Source: Cryobacterium sinapicolor
GTDB lineage: Bacteria > Actinomycetota > Actinomycetes > Actinomycetales > Microbacteriaceae
Reading direction: 5' to 3'
NCBI RefSeq assembly: GCF_004403465.1
Contig: NZ_SOGQ01000013.1
Coordinates: 68,015 to 132,014 of the forward strand
Length of the DNA stretch: 64,000 nt
Below, in pieces: positions 17,234 to 25,868 of this stretch. How positions within the stretch are numbered: position 1 is the stretch's first letter; every line of letters starts with the position of its first letter. The translations under genes were made by a program, and so were the position numbers. The notes under the pieces were generated by a model. It was not told where the DNA came from. It did no database searches and saw only the letters and a list, made by a program, of their open reading frames with translations.

Positions 17234-18508
17234 TTAGTGCTCGGGGGCGAAGAACGCGCCGATCGCGACGCTCAGCGCCACCGGGTCGTTCACGTGGCAC
17301 AGTTCGCGGGCGGAATGCATCGACAGCAGCGGGATTCCCACGTCGACCGTGCGGATGCCGAGGCGCGTGGCGGTCAGCGGCCCGATCGTGGAGCCGCAGG
17401 GCACCGTGTTGTTCGAAACGAATTCCTGGTACGCCACGCCGGCCTGCGCGCAGGTGCGGGCCCAGAGCGCGGCACCGGCGGCATCCGTCGCGTAGCGCTG
17501 GGTGGCGTTGATCTTCAGGAGCGGCCCGCCCCCAGCGACGACCATATTCGCCGGGTCGTGCTTCTCCGGGTAGTTCGGGTGCACCGAGTGGCCGGCGTCG
17601 GCCGAGAGGCACCAGGAGCCGGCGTAGGCGCGCAGGCGATCGCTGACGGATGCCCCGAGCCCCGCCCCGATCCGGGTCAGGATGTCGTCGAGCAGCGGTC
17701 CGCTCGCGCCCGAGCGGGTTTCGGAGCCGAGTTCCTCGTGGTCGAAGGCCGCGAGCACCTGGATCTGCCCGGCCGACGTGGGGGCGGAGATGAGAGCGAC
17801 GAGGCCGGCGTGCACAGAGGAGAGGTTGTCCATCCGTCCGGCGGCGAAGAGTTCGTCGCCGAGACCGAACCGGGCCGGTGCCGCCGTGTCAGCCGTGATG
17901 ATGTCGTACCCGGCGACATCCTCGCCCGCCAGCCCGGCCAGACCGGCGAGGTGCTCGACCAGATCGGCCTGGCTCTTCTCCCCCACCCCGAAGACCGGGG
18001 TCAGGTGCCGCTGCCGGTCGAGGGTGAGGGCGGTGTTGGCGTCGCGGTCGAGGTGGATGGCCAACTGCGGGATGCGGCAGAACGGGCCGGTACGCACGAG
18101 GTGCTCGGTGCCGTCGACGGTGGTCAGACGGCCGGCGAATTCGAGTTCGCGGTCGAGCCAGGAGTTCAGCAGCGGGCCGCCGTAGACCTCGACCCCGGCC
18201 TGCAGCCAGCCATGGGCGCCGATGGTCGGCTTCGGCTTCACTTTGAAACCGGGCGAATCGGTGTGGGCGCCGAGGATACGGAACGGGGTCGTCGGGCCGG
18301 CGTCGGCCGGCTGCACCCACGCGACGACGGCGCCGTCGCGCAGGATGTAACGGCGGCCGGGTTCGTTCGACCACTCCTCCGTTTCGCTCAGACGGTCGAA
18401 ACCGGCGCCGTCCAGGCGGCGGGCGACCTCCGCCGCCGCGTGGTAGGACGACGGTGAGGCCGTGATGAAGTCGGCGAAATCGGCGATGTAGTCGGGTTGG
18501 GAGGTCAT
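17234..18508 (-). CDS. M18 family aspartyl aminopeptidase
   Basis: The 424-residue zinc peptidase removes N-terminal acidic residues from peptides in the cytoplasm and forms a dodecameric shell in known members. Metal and catalytic motifs are visible: LGAHTDSPGF (His82), AAGRMDNLSSV, FDHEELGSET with the catalytic Glu pair, and C-terminal SMHSARELCHV with the last His ligand. DAGHSVHPNYPEKHDP and NTVPCGSTIGP are also family blocks. ATG 18508 is selected; a TTG four codons upstream is possible. Length and motifs are intact. Confidence 0.92.
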   Translation of the reverse strand: MTSQPDYIADFADFITASPSSYHAAAEVARRLDGAGFDRLSETEEWSNEPGRRYILRDGAVVAWVQPADAGPTTPFRILGAHTDSPGFKVKPKPTIGAHGWLQAGVEVYGGPLLNSWLDRELEFAGRLTTVDGTEHLVRTGPFCRIPQLAIHLDRDANTALTLDRQRHLTPVFGVGEKSQADLVEHLAGLAGLAGEDVAGYDIITADTAAPARFGLGDELFAAGRMDNLSSVHAGLVALISAPTSAGQIQVLAAFDHEELGSETRSGASGPLLDDILTRIGAGLGASVSDRLRAYAGSWCLSADAGHSVHPNYPEKHDPANMVVAGGGPLLKINATQRYATDAAGAALWARTCAQAGVAYQEFVSNNTVPCGSTIGPLTATRLGIRTVDVGIPLLSMHSARELCHVNDPVALSVAIGAFFAPEH

Positions 18509-18594
18509 GGGACAATCCAACCACTCTGCGTTCTATGTACACATTCACGGGCCGCACGCACGGCCAGTCGTTCACGGCCAGGAGGAGCGCACCC

Positions 18595-19872
18595 ATGATC
18601 CAGCCGAACAAACCCCCGCACCCGGCCCGCGCCGCGATATTCTCGTGGCAGAGCGGCATCGACGGGCGCGAGTCCACCCCGACGGAACTCTTCAACCCCC
18701 TGTCCTAGCATTGGATGCCTGACAATTCCCAGAACCAGCGGCATGTGGGCCTCGCCGTGGCCTACAGCGTCTGGGAGTACTACCAGTCCACCGGTAACAC
18801 CGAATTCCTGATTCACCAGGGTGCCGAGATGCTGCTCGAAGTGGCCCGCTTCTTCGCGAGCCTGGCCCGCTACGACGAGGTGGACGACCGCTACGACACC
18901 GTCGGGGTGATGGGGCCGGACGAATTCCACGACGGCTACCCCGGTGCGCCGGGCAGCGGCGTCCGCAACAACGCCTACACGAACGTGATGACCGCGTGGG
19001 TGCTGCGCCGCGCGGTCGACACCGTGGCGCTGCTGGAGAACCGGGACTGCCGGCCGCTCTGGAACCGGCTGCGACTTCGGCCGGACGAGGTCGACCAGTG
19101 GGCCCGGATCAGCCTGCGGCTGCGGGTGCCGTTCCACGCCGACGGCGTGATCAGCCAATTCGAGGGCTACGAAGACCTCCCCGAGTTCGACTGGGACGCC
19201 TACCGGGGCAGGTATCATTCCATCGCTCGGCTCGACCTGATCCTCAACGCCGAGGGCGACAGCACGAACAACTATCGGCTCTCCAAGCAGGCCGACGTGC
19301 TCATGCTGCTCTACCTGCTCTCCGCGGAGGAGCTGCGTGACCTGCTCGAGACCATGGGTTACGAACTGCCGCCGGAAGCCATTGTGCGAACCGTCGACTT
19401 CTACTCCGCACGCTCCACCCACGGCTCCACGCTCAGCAACGTGGTGCACTCCTGGCTGGACGCCCGCCGCGACCGGGAACGGTCCTGGGTCTACCTGACC
19501 CGGGCCCTCGACAGCGACCTCGGCGACATCCTCGGCGCCTCCACCCACGAGGGCATCCACCTCGGCGCGATGGCCGGATCGGTCGACATGGTCGTGCGCT
19601 GCTACACCGGGCTGGAGATCCGGGAGGACATGCTCTGGCTGCACCCCGTGCTGCTCGACGGCGACGCCGAGGTGCTGCACAGGCCCGAGGCAGGCGACGG
19701 ATTGGTCGAGTACTTCCGGTGTATCGCCGGCGAGCACTCCGACTGGGCCGAGTACCGGGCGTCGATGGCCCTGCAGGACAAGGCCCGGATCCGCATCACC
19801 CCCACCCGGTGGAGCCCGATCGGCACCGGTGGGTTTCCGGCCGAGGTGGCCGCCCGGCTCGACGCGCTGTAG
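18595..19872 (+). pseudogene. Glycoside hydrolase family 65 phosphorylase remnant
   Basis: Only the C-terminal half of a GH65 protein (trehalose/maltose/kojibiose phosphorylase) remains. Family similarity begins at AAIFSWQSGIDGRESTP near 18632, preceded by unrelated sequence, so the N-terminal beta-sandwich and the linker are gone. An in-frame TAG at about 18709 replaces the conserved Gly in the NPLSGHWMPDNS-like block. Reading continues in the same frame from 18715 to the stop at 19872. The catalytic acid Glu (MGPDEFHDG) and the C-terminal barrel helices are still present, with clean codon use, so decay looks recent. An ATG at 18715 could express a 385-residue fragment, unlikely to be an enzyme. 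Confidence 0.8.
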
Positions 19873-19915
19873 CCGAGCCCGGCGCACTGTCACCCGCATC
19901 TGCGAAGCTGGACGG

Positions 19916-22168
19916 ATGACCGACACCCGCGCCGCCGCCCTCGAGATCCTGCGCAACCTGGTCGGGCGTGACGACGCCGACTTCCACGAGGGGCAATTCG
20001 AGGCCATCGAGACCCTCGTCGACCAGCGCCGCCGGGCCCTGGTCGTGCAGCGCACCGGGTGGGGCAAGTCGGCCGTCTACTTCGTCGCCACACTGCTGCT
20101 GCGCCGCCAGGGTGCCGGCCCCACCATCCTGGTGTCACCGCTGCTCGCCCTGATGCGCGACCAGGTGGCCGCGGCCGCCCGGGCCGGGGTGCGCGCCGTG
20201 TCGATCAACTCCGCCAACCCGCACGAGTGGGCCGAGGTGCAGCAGCAGCTGCAGGGCGACGAGGTCGATGTGCTGCTGGTGTCGCCGGAGCGGCTCAACA
20301 ACCCGAAGTTCCGCGACGAGCAGCTCCCGGCGCTCCTGACCCGGGTGGGGCTGCTCGTCGTCGACGAGGCCCACTGCATCTCCGACTGGGGGCACGATTT
20401 CCGGCCGGACTACCGGCGCCTGCGCGACCTGATCGCCCAGATGCCCGCCGGGGTGCCCGTGCTGGCGACCACGGCCACGGCGAACAGCCGGGTGGTGACA
20501 GATGTCGCGGCGCAGCTGGTGACGGCCGGCTCTCCGCACTCCACAGGCTCTCCGCACTCCACAGGCTCTCCGCACTCCACAGGCTCTCCGCACTCCACAG
20601 GCTCTCCGCACTCCACAGGCTCTCCGCACTCCACAGGCACGACCACCGGGGGCACCGAGGTGGTCACAATCCGGGGGCCGCTCGCCCGGGCATCCCTGCG
20701 CCTGGGCGTGCTGCGGTTGCCGGACTCGCGCACCCGGCTGGCCTGGCTGCTCAGCCACATCGACGAACTGCCCGGCAGCGGCATCATCTACACCCTCACC
20801 GTCTCGGCTGCGGAGGACACCGCCCGGCTGCTGCGGGAGGCCGGGCACCCGGTGCGCGCCTACACCGGGCAAACCGACACGGCCGAGCGGGAGGAGTCCG
20901 AGGGAATGCTCAAGCGCAACGAGGTCAAGGCCCTGGTCGCCACCAGCGCCCTGGGCATGGGGTTCGACAAGCCCGACCTCGGCTTCGTGCTGCACCTGGG
21001 TGCCCCGTCCTCACCCGTGGCCTACTACCAGCAGGTCGGCCGCGCCGGACGCGCCACCGAGAACGCCGACGTGCTGCTGCTGCCCGGAGTCGAAGACGAA
21101 GACATCTGGCAGTACTTCGCGACCTCCTCGATGCCCAGCCAGCACAAGGCCGAGGCCGTAATCGGGGCGCTCACGGACCACGGCGGCGCCCCGCTGTCCA
21201 CGCCCGCGCTCGAGGCCCGCGTCGACCTCAAGCGCAGCCCGCTCGAGCTGCTGCTCAAGGTGCTCGACGTCGACGGCGCCGTGCGCCGAGTCACCGGCGG
21301 CTGGGTGTCCACCGGCCAGCCCTGGCTCTACGACCGGGAACGCTACGAACGCATCGCCGCCGCCCGGGTGAACGAGCAGCAGGCAATGCTCGACTACGAG
21401 CGCACCACCGGCTGCCGGATGGAATTTTTGCAGCGTGCCCTCGACGACGACACCGCGGTGCCCTGCGGCCGCTGTGACAACTGCACCATGGCTTGGTTCC
21501 CCGGCGACGTGGCACCCGAGATGGCCTCCGTCGCCGCCGCGTCGCTCGACCGCGTCGGAGTGGCCCTCGAACCGCGCGCCCAGTGGCCTACCGGGGTGGC
21601 GAGCCTCGGCGTCAACGTACGCGGAAACATCCCGGCCGGCGAACGGATGCTGCCCGGCCGCGCCCTCGCCCGCCTCACCGACCTGGGCTGGGGCGGGCCA
21701 CTCCGCGGCCTCTTCGCCACCCAGACCTCCGATGCCCCGCCCACGGATGCCCCGGCGAGCCCGGCCCTGATCCAGGCCTGCATTCGCGTGCTGGCGGAAT
21801 GGGGCTGGGATGAACGACCGGCCGCGGTGGTCAGCGTGCCTTCGCGGCGGCATCCGTTGCTGGTCGGATCGGTGGCACAGGCGTTCGCCGACGCGGGCCG
21901 CCTGCCCTGGCTCGGCTCGCTCGACCTCGTGAACGGCGGCCCCACCGGCACGGCGGGCGGCAACAGCGCCTACCGACTCGCCAACGTCTGGGACCACTTC
22001 GCGGTGGGGTCGGAGTTGGCCGCGGCCCTCGAAGCGGTGCAGGGCCGGCCGATCCTGCTCGTCGATGACCTCGCCGACAGCCGCTGGACCCTCACGGTCG
22101 CGGGTCGCTTGCTGCGCCGCCAGGGGGTGGCGGCCGTGCTGCCGTTCGCGCTGGCGTTGAAGTCCTGA
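19916..22168 (+). CDS. RecQ-like ATP-dependent DNA helicase with PRTase-like C-terminus
   Basis: The 750-residue protein has superfamily 2 motifs: Q/FHEGQFEAI, Walker A QRTGWGKSAV (Lys51), DEAHCISDWGHDFR, TATAN, and motif VI QVGRAGRA. RecQ enzymes unwind recombination and replication intermediates with 3'-5' polarity. A Cys cluster CGRCDNC (near residue 520) is the RecQ zinc site. The last 150 residues end in RPILLVDDLADSRWTL followed by a helix. This resembles a phosphoribosyltransferase PRPP loop, an arrangement seen in some actinobacterial RecQ-like proteins. A six-copy hexapeptide (GSPHST) separates the two helicase halves. The ATG at 19916 follows GAAGCTGGACGG. It is convergent with the ADP-ribosylglycohydrolase gene. 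Confidence 0.86.
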   Translation: MTDTRAAALEILRNLVGRDDADFHEGQFEAIETLVDQRRRALVVQRTGWGKSAVYFVATLLLRRQGAGPTILVSPLLALMRDQVAAAARAGVRAVSINSANPHEWAEVQQQLQGDEVDVLLVSPERLNNPKFRDEQLPALLTRVGLLVVDEAHCISDWGHDFRPDYRRLRDLIAQMPAGVPVLATTATANSRVVTDVAAQLVTAGSPHSTGSPHSTGSPHSTGSPHSTGSPHSTGSPHSTGTTTGGTEVVTIRGPLARASLRLGVLRLPDSRTRLAWLLSHIDELPGSGIIYTLTVSAAEDTARLLREAGHPVRAYTGQTDTAEREESEGMLKRNEVKALVATSALGMGFDKPDLGFVLHLGAPSSPVAYYQQVGRAGRATENADVLLLPGVEDEDIWQYFATSSMPSQHKAEAVIGALTDHGGAPLSTPALEARVDLKRSPLELLLKVLDVDGAVRRVTGGWVSTGQPWLYDRERYERIAAARVNEQQAMLDYERTTGCRMEFLQRALDDDTAVPCGRCDNCTMAWFPGDVAPEMASVAAASLDRVGVALEPRAQWPTGVASLGVNVRGNIPAGERMLPGRALARLTDLGWGGPLRGLFATQTSDAPPTDAPASPALIQACIRVLAEWGWDERPAAVVSVPSRRHPLLVGSVAQAFADAGRLPWLGSLDLVNGGPTGTAGGNSAYRLANVWDHFAVGSELAAALEAVQGRPILLVDDLADSRWTLTVAGRLLRRQGVAAVLPFALALKS
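20528..20635 (+). repeat. 18-bp in-frame minisatellite in the RecQ-like gene
   Basis: Six identical units of 18 bp (GGCTCTCCGCACTCCACA) encode GSPHST six times, between helicase subdomain 1 (after TANSRVVTDVAAQLVTA) and subdomain 2. The copies are identical at base level, which indicates recent expansion by slippage or unequal exchange. Confidence 0.97.
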
Positions 22169-22198
22169 GCTGTTGAAATCCTGAGTTGTTGAAATCTT

Positions 22199-22246
22199 GA
22201 ACCGCCGGAAACCTGAACCGCCGGAAACCTGAACCGCCGGAAACCT
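22199..22246. repeat. 16-bp tandem repeat, 3 units, between convergent genes
   Basis: GAACCGCCGGAAACCT is repeated three times without a mismatch. It is preceded by two copies of a TGTTGAAATC-containing 15-bp unit at about 22171-22198. The region lies in the gap between the RecQ-like and the ADP-ribosylglycohydrolase genes and encodes nothing. Confidence 0.9.
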
Positions 22247-22266
22247 AACCCCCTGGACAACCGTCC

Positions 22267-23277
22267 TCAGTGCAGGGCGCGCAGCCTGACCGTGCGCCGT
22301 CGGCCGACCTTGTCTGCCACGACTCCCCCGGCCTCGTCGCCGTGGGCGGCCTGCATCGAAAGACGCACCAGGTCCACGCCGCGCAGCCCCGGCCAGCCCT
22401 GCACCAGGTGGCGCCAGACCGTAGGCACGGCTTCCAGCCCCCAGCGGGCTGCGGTCAGCGCGCCCACGGCACCCGCCACGGCGTCGGTGTCGCCACCGCC
22501 GCGGGCCGCGGCTTCGATGGCACGGCGCACCTGGCCGGCATCCGTTCCCCGGGCGTGCGTGATGGCCGACCAGGCGGCCTGCAGGGTCTGCACGACCCAG
22601 CCGTTCCCCGGGAAGTCCGCCGGCCGTTTACTCTCGGCCTCGTCGAACCGGGCCGACCAGTCCCCGCGGCGGTCGCTCGGCAGGGCGTACAGGCCCACCC
22701 GAATGTCGAGTTCGCCCTCGAGCACCGCGTGTCGCAGGGCGAGCCCGAACAGCACGCAGGCGTCGCCTGCCTCGGTTTCGGGGTGCGTCAGCTCGCTTAC
22801 CAGGCGCGCTGCCCGGGCCAGGGCGACCGGATCGCGAAGGAACGCCAGCGCCACCGGCGCGGTGCGCAGAAGCGATCCATTGCCGGCGCTGCGCCCGTTC
22901 CGGTCGTGCTGCTCCTTCGCCGCGCGGCGCACGGACTCTGCGTTCGGCTCGCTGGCGGAGAGCACCTTGCCCAGCTGCACGCCGGCGTACGGTGCCGATT
23001 TCGCCCAGCCCACCCAGTGGGCCACGACGTGGTCAAGGACCACCTCGTCCCGGAGATCCCTGCCCTCCGCCGCGGCCATCGCGAGCGGCACGGCCAGTGC
23101 CGTGTGGTCGGTCCACTCGCCGGGCGCCCAGTGGAAACCGCCACCGCCGCGCATGCTGACCGAGGTGGTTTCCGGCAACGGCCCGGCGAATTCGTAGCCC
23201 GCCCCGAGGGCATCCCCGCATGCCATGCCGAGCAGCATTCCGGCCGATCGGTCATGTTGGTCGGCAGTCAGCTTCAT
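22267..23277 (-). CDS. ADP-ribosylglycohydrolase (DraG/ARH family), altered metal motif
   Basis: The 336-residue protein has the all-helical DraG/ARH fold: LLGMACGDALGAGYEF, GEWTDHTALA and a late GGGDTDAVAGAVGAL. The family removes ADP-ribose from proteins using a two-magnesium site. The first metal motif is normally Thr-Asp-Asp-Thr, but residues 56-59 here are Thr-Asp-His-Thr, so one metal ligand is changed to His58. Other motifs are intact. The enzyme may still work or may be a binding protein. ATG 23277 is followed by MKLTADQHDRSAGMLLGM, at the family's usual start. No ADP-ribosyltransferase is seen nearby. Confidence 0.86.
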   Translation of the reverse strand: MKLTADQHDRSAGMLLGMACGDALGAGYEFAGPLPETTSVSMRGGGGFHWAPGEWTDHTALAVPLAMAAAEGRDLRDEVVLDHVVAHWVGWAKSAPYAGVQLGKVLSASEPNAESVRRAAKEQHDRNGRSAGNGSLLRTAPVALAFLRDPVALARAARLVSELTHPETEAGDACVLFGLALRHAVLEGELDIRVGLYALPSDRRGDWSARFDEAESKRPADFPGNGWVVQTLQAAWSAITHARGTDAGQVRRAIEAAARGGGDTDAVAGAVGALTAARWGLEAVPTVWRHLVQGWPGLRGVDLVRLSMQAAHGDEAGGVVADKVGRRRTVRLRALH

Positions 23278-23304
23278 GCGGGCTCCTCCGGGTTGGGCCG
23301 AATC

Positions 23305-23348
23305 CGGTCGGGTAAGGACCGTTGTACGGTCGGGTAAGGACCGTTGTA
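23305..23348. repeat. 22-bp direct tandem repeat upstream of the ADP-ribosylglycohydrolase gene
   Basis: Two identical 22-bp units starting CGGTCGGGTAAGGACC lie 28-71 bases upstream of the start at 23277. Each unit holds an inverted GGTC...GACC pair. The location in the 5' region suggests a duplicated operator or promoter element, but it may simply be a slippage product like other repeats in this window. Confidence 0.8.
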
Positions 23349-23447
23349 CAAGCGAATCCGAGATCAGGCATCGGATGCTCGCCACGCCCGCAGCCTAATC
23401 CGGCCCAAAATACCCGACAAGGCCATTGACTGGGCCCTGTGGGGTGT

Positions 23448-23464
23448 GTGACGCCGGGCGTCAC
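23448..23464. promoter_or_regulatory. Perfect palindrome upstream of the amino-acid ABC operon
   Basis: GTGACGC-CGG-GCGTCAC has 7-bp perfect arms. It lies 7 bases upstream of a -35-like TTGACC at 23472, so a regulator bound here could activate or block the transporter promoter. The regulator is unknown. Confidence 0.5.
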
Positions 23465-23471
23465 GGGAATA

Positions 23472-23499
23472 TTGACCGGAGCCCACTGCTTGTTAGTCT
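23472..23499 (+). promoter_or_regulatory. Candidate sigma-70 promoter of the amino-acid ABC operon
   Basis: TTGACC at 23472-23477 and TAGTCT at 23494-23499 are separated by 16 bases. The predicted start of transcription is about 50 bases before the substrate-binding protein start at 23558. Confidence 0.45.
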
Positions 23500-23557
23500 T
23501 CGGAAGTCGCTTTTCGGCGGCGGATACGCTCCTGCAACCTCGGTTAGGCCAGAAACC

Positions 23558-24370
23558 ATGAAGCTCAAGATCCTGTCGGCGGTATTCCTCACAGCGCTCA
23601 CCGTGTCGCTGGCCGGCTGCTCCGCGGGTGCCGGCACCGACGAGGCGGCAACCACCGGCGCCGACACCTCGCTGTCCTCCGTCACGGACGCCGGCGTTCT
23701 CACCGTGGGAACCGAGGGCACCTACCGCCCGTTCACGTTCCACGAGGGCGGCTCCGGCGCCCTGACCGGCTACGACGTCGAGGTCATCGAGGCCGTCGCC
23801 GCCGAACTGGGCGTCAAGGCCAAGTTCGAAGAAACCCAGTGGGACGGCATCTTCGCCGGCCTCGAGGCCGGCCGCTTCGACGTCATCGCCAACCAGGTCA
23901 CGGCGACCCCGGAACGCGTCGAGAAGTACGACTTCTCGACCCCGTACACCGTCTCGACCGGCGTCATCGTGGTGAAGAGCGACAACACCTCGATCACCTC
24001 CTTCGAGTCCCTGGCCGGCAAGACCACCGCGCAGTCGCTCACCAGCAACTGGAACACCCTCGCCACAGAGAGCGGCGCCAACGTCCAGGCCGTCGAGGGG
24101 TGGGCCCAGTCGGTCGCCCTGGTCGAACAGGGTCGCGTAGACGCGACCGTGAACGACAACCTGACCTTCCTCGACTACCAGAAGCAGACCGGAGCCGCCG
24201 GCCTCAAGGTCGCCGCGAACACCGACGAGAAGTCTGCATCGTCCTTCGCGTTCGTCAAGGGCAGCACGGAACTGACGGATGCTGTCGACGCGGCCCTCGC
24301 CAAGCTCGCCGCCGCCGGCACCCTGACGTCGATCTCGGAGAAGTACTTCGGGTCCGACGTCTCCAAGTAA
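23558..24370 (+). CDS. Amino-acid ABC transporter substrate-binding lipoprotein
   Basis: The 270-residue protein has a lipoprotein signal (ILSAVFLTALTVSLAGC) with lipidation Cys21, then an SBP_bac_3 fold starting VLTVGTEGTYRPFTFHE. Blocks GYDVEVIEAVAAELG, WDGIFAGLEAGRFDVIAN and DFSTPYTVSTGVIVVK mark polar amino-acid and cystine binders (TcyA/FliY-like). It would sit on the outer face of the membrane and hand substrate to the permease. ATG 23558 is used since the signal begins there. It heads a three-gene operon; the permease begins 12 bases after its stop. Confidence 0.9.
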   Translation: MKLKILSAVFLTALTVSLAGCSAGAGTDEAATTGADTSLSSVTDAGVLTVGTEGTYRPFTFHEGGSGALTGYDVEVIEAVAAELGVKAKFEETQWDGIFAGLEAGRFDVIANQVTATPERVEKYDFSTPYTVSTGVIVVKSDNTSITSFESLAGKTTAQSLTSNWNTLATESGANVQAVEGWAQSVALVEQGRVDATVNDNLTFLDYQKQTGAAGLKVAANTDEKSASSFAFVKGSTELTDAVDAALAKLAAAGTLTSISEKYFGSDVSK

Positions 24371-24382
24371 CCCGTTCCAGCC

Positions 24383-25051
24383 ATGAACCAATCTGCCTGG
24401 GAACTTTTCTGGACCTCGCTCGGTCCCATCGTGCACGGGGCGATTGCCGGTACGATCCCGCTGGCCCTCGCCTCGTTCGCGATAGGAATCACGCTCGCGC
24501 TCGGCTTGGCGCTGATGCGCCTGTCCCGGCGCCGGTGGGTGTCCGGAATCGCCCGGGTCTACATTTCGATCGTTCGCGGCACCCCGCTGCTGGTTCAGCT
24601 GTTCGTGATCTTCTACGGTCTACCGTCTCTGGGCATCCTGATCGACCCCTGGCCGAGCGCCGTGGTGGCGTTCTCGCTCAACGTCGGCGGCTACGCCGCC
24701 GAGGTGATCCGGGCGGCCATCCTGTCTGTGCCCAAGGGGCAGTGGGAGGCGGCGTACATGATCGGCATGTCGCACCGCCGCGCGCTGACCCGGATCATCC
24801 TGCCGCAGGCCGCCCGCGTGTCGGTGCCGCCCCTGTCGAACACCTTCATCAGCTTGGTCAAGGACACCTCCCTCGCCTCGCTGATCCTGGTCACGGAGCT
24901 GTTCCGCGAGGCGCAGCAGGTGGCCGCCTTCAGCCAGGAATTCATGCTGCTCTACCTCGAGGCCGCCCTGGTCTACTGGGTGATCTGCCTGGGTCTGTCC
25001 TCGATCCAGAGCGTTCTCGAGAAGCGATTGGACCGCTATGTCGCCCACTGA
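24383..25051 (+). CDS. Amino-acid ABC transporter permease
   Basis: The 222-residue His/Glu/Gln/Arg-type permease has about five membrane segments. The coupling loop EAAYMIGMSHRRALTRIILP is followed by the expected PQAARVSVPPLSNTFISL block that contacts the ATPase. Family length is normal. It likely imports cystine or another polar amino acid with its neighbours. Its last 14 bases overlap the ATPase gene, so translation is coupled. Confidence 0.9.
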   Translation: MNQSAWELFWTSLGPIVHGAIAGTIPLALASFAIGITLALGLALMRLSRRRWVSGIARVYISIVRGTPLLVQLFVIFYGLPSLGILIDPWPSAVVAFSLNVGGYAAEVIRAAILSVPKGQWEAAYMIGMSHRRALTRIILPQAARVSVPPLSNTFISLVKDTSLASLILVTELFREAQQVAAFSQEFMLLYLEAALVYWVICLGLSSIQSVLEKRLDRYVAH

Positions 25052-25853
25052 TCCGACCGACCCCACCGACTCGACCGACAGGGATGCCGCGTCGGCCCCG
25101 GGCGCCCTGCTCCGGGTGCGGGGCCTGCGCAAGAGTTTCGGCCCGAACCAGGTGCTGCAGTCCGTTGACCTGGCGGTGGGCCGCGGCCACGTGCTCGCGC
25201 TGATCGGCCCGTCAGGTTCCGGCAAGACCACCATCCTGCGCTGCCTGAACGGCCTGGAACTGGCCGACGGCGGCACGATCGACGTCGCTGCGGAGGTCTC
25301 GCTCGACTTCGGCACTCCCCCGTCGAAGAAGCAGCTCGCGGCGCTGCGTGACCGTTCGGCCATGGTCTTCCAGCACTACAACCTGTTTCCGCACAAGACC
25401 GTGCTGGAGAACGTGCTCGAAGGGCCCGTGGTCGTGCAGCGGCGTCCGAAGGCGGAGGTCGAGGCGGAAGCGCTCGCGCTGCTCGACAGGGTGGGCCTCA
25501 GTGCCAAGAAGGACAGCTACCCGTTCGAGCTCTCGGGCGGTCAGCAGCAGCGCGTGGGAATCGTGCGCGCGCTCGCCCTGCGGCCGCAGCTGTTGCTCTT
25601 CGACGAGCCCACCTCCTCGCTCGACCCGGAACTCGTCGGGGACATCCTGCGCCTGATCAAGGAGCTGGCCGTGGAGGGCTGGAGCATGGTCATCGTGACC
25701 CACGAACTTGAATTCGCCCGGGAGGTGGCCACCGAGGTCGCCTTCGTCGACGGCGGCCGGATCGTCGAGCACGGCGACCCGAAGCAGATGCTCCGCAACC
25801 CGAAGGAGGAACGCACCCGGCAGTTCCTGCACCGGCTGCTGTTCCCCTTCTAG
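25038..25853 (+). CDS. Amino-acid ABC transporter ATP-binding protein
   Basis: The 271-residue ATPase energises the transporter. Motifs are Walker A GPSGSGKTTIL, Q-loop VFQHYNLFPHKT, signature LSGGQQQR, Walker B LLLFDEP, and the switch His in VIVTHELEF. The N-terminal about 20 residues are a Thr/Asp/Pro repeat (PTDPTDSTD) not found in relatives, encoded by a short 9-bp repeat. A later internal start is therefore possible, but ATG 25038 is coupled with the permease end. The gene ends the operon and is convergent with terC. Confidence 0.92.
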   Translation: MSPTDPTDPTDSTDRDAASAPGALLRVRGLRKSFGPNQVLQSVDLAVGRGHVLALIGPSGSGKTTILRCLNGLELADGGTIDVAAEVSLDFGTPPSKKQLAALRDRSAMVFQHYNLFPHKTVLENVLEGPVVVQRRPKAEVEAEALALLDRVGLSAKKDSYPFELSGGQQQRVGIVRALALRPQLLLFDEPTSSLDPELVGDILRLIKELAVEGWSMVIVTHELEFAREVATEVAFVDGGRIVEHGDPKQMLRNPKEERTRQFLHRLLFPF

Positions 25854-25868
25854 GTCTCCGAGCCCCTT

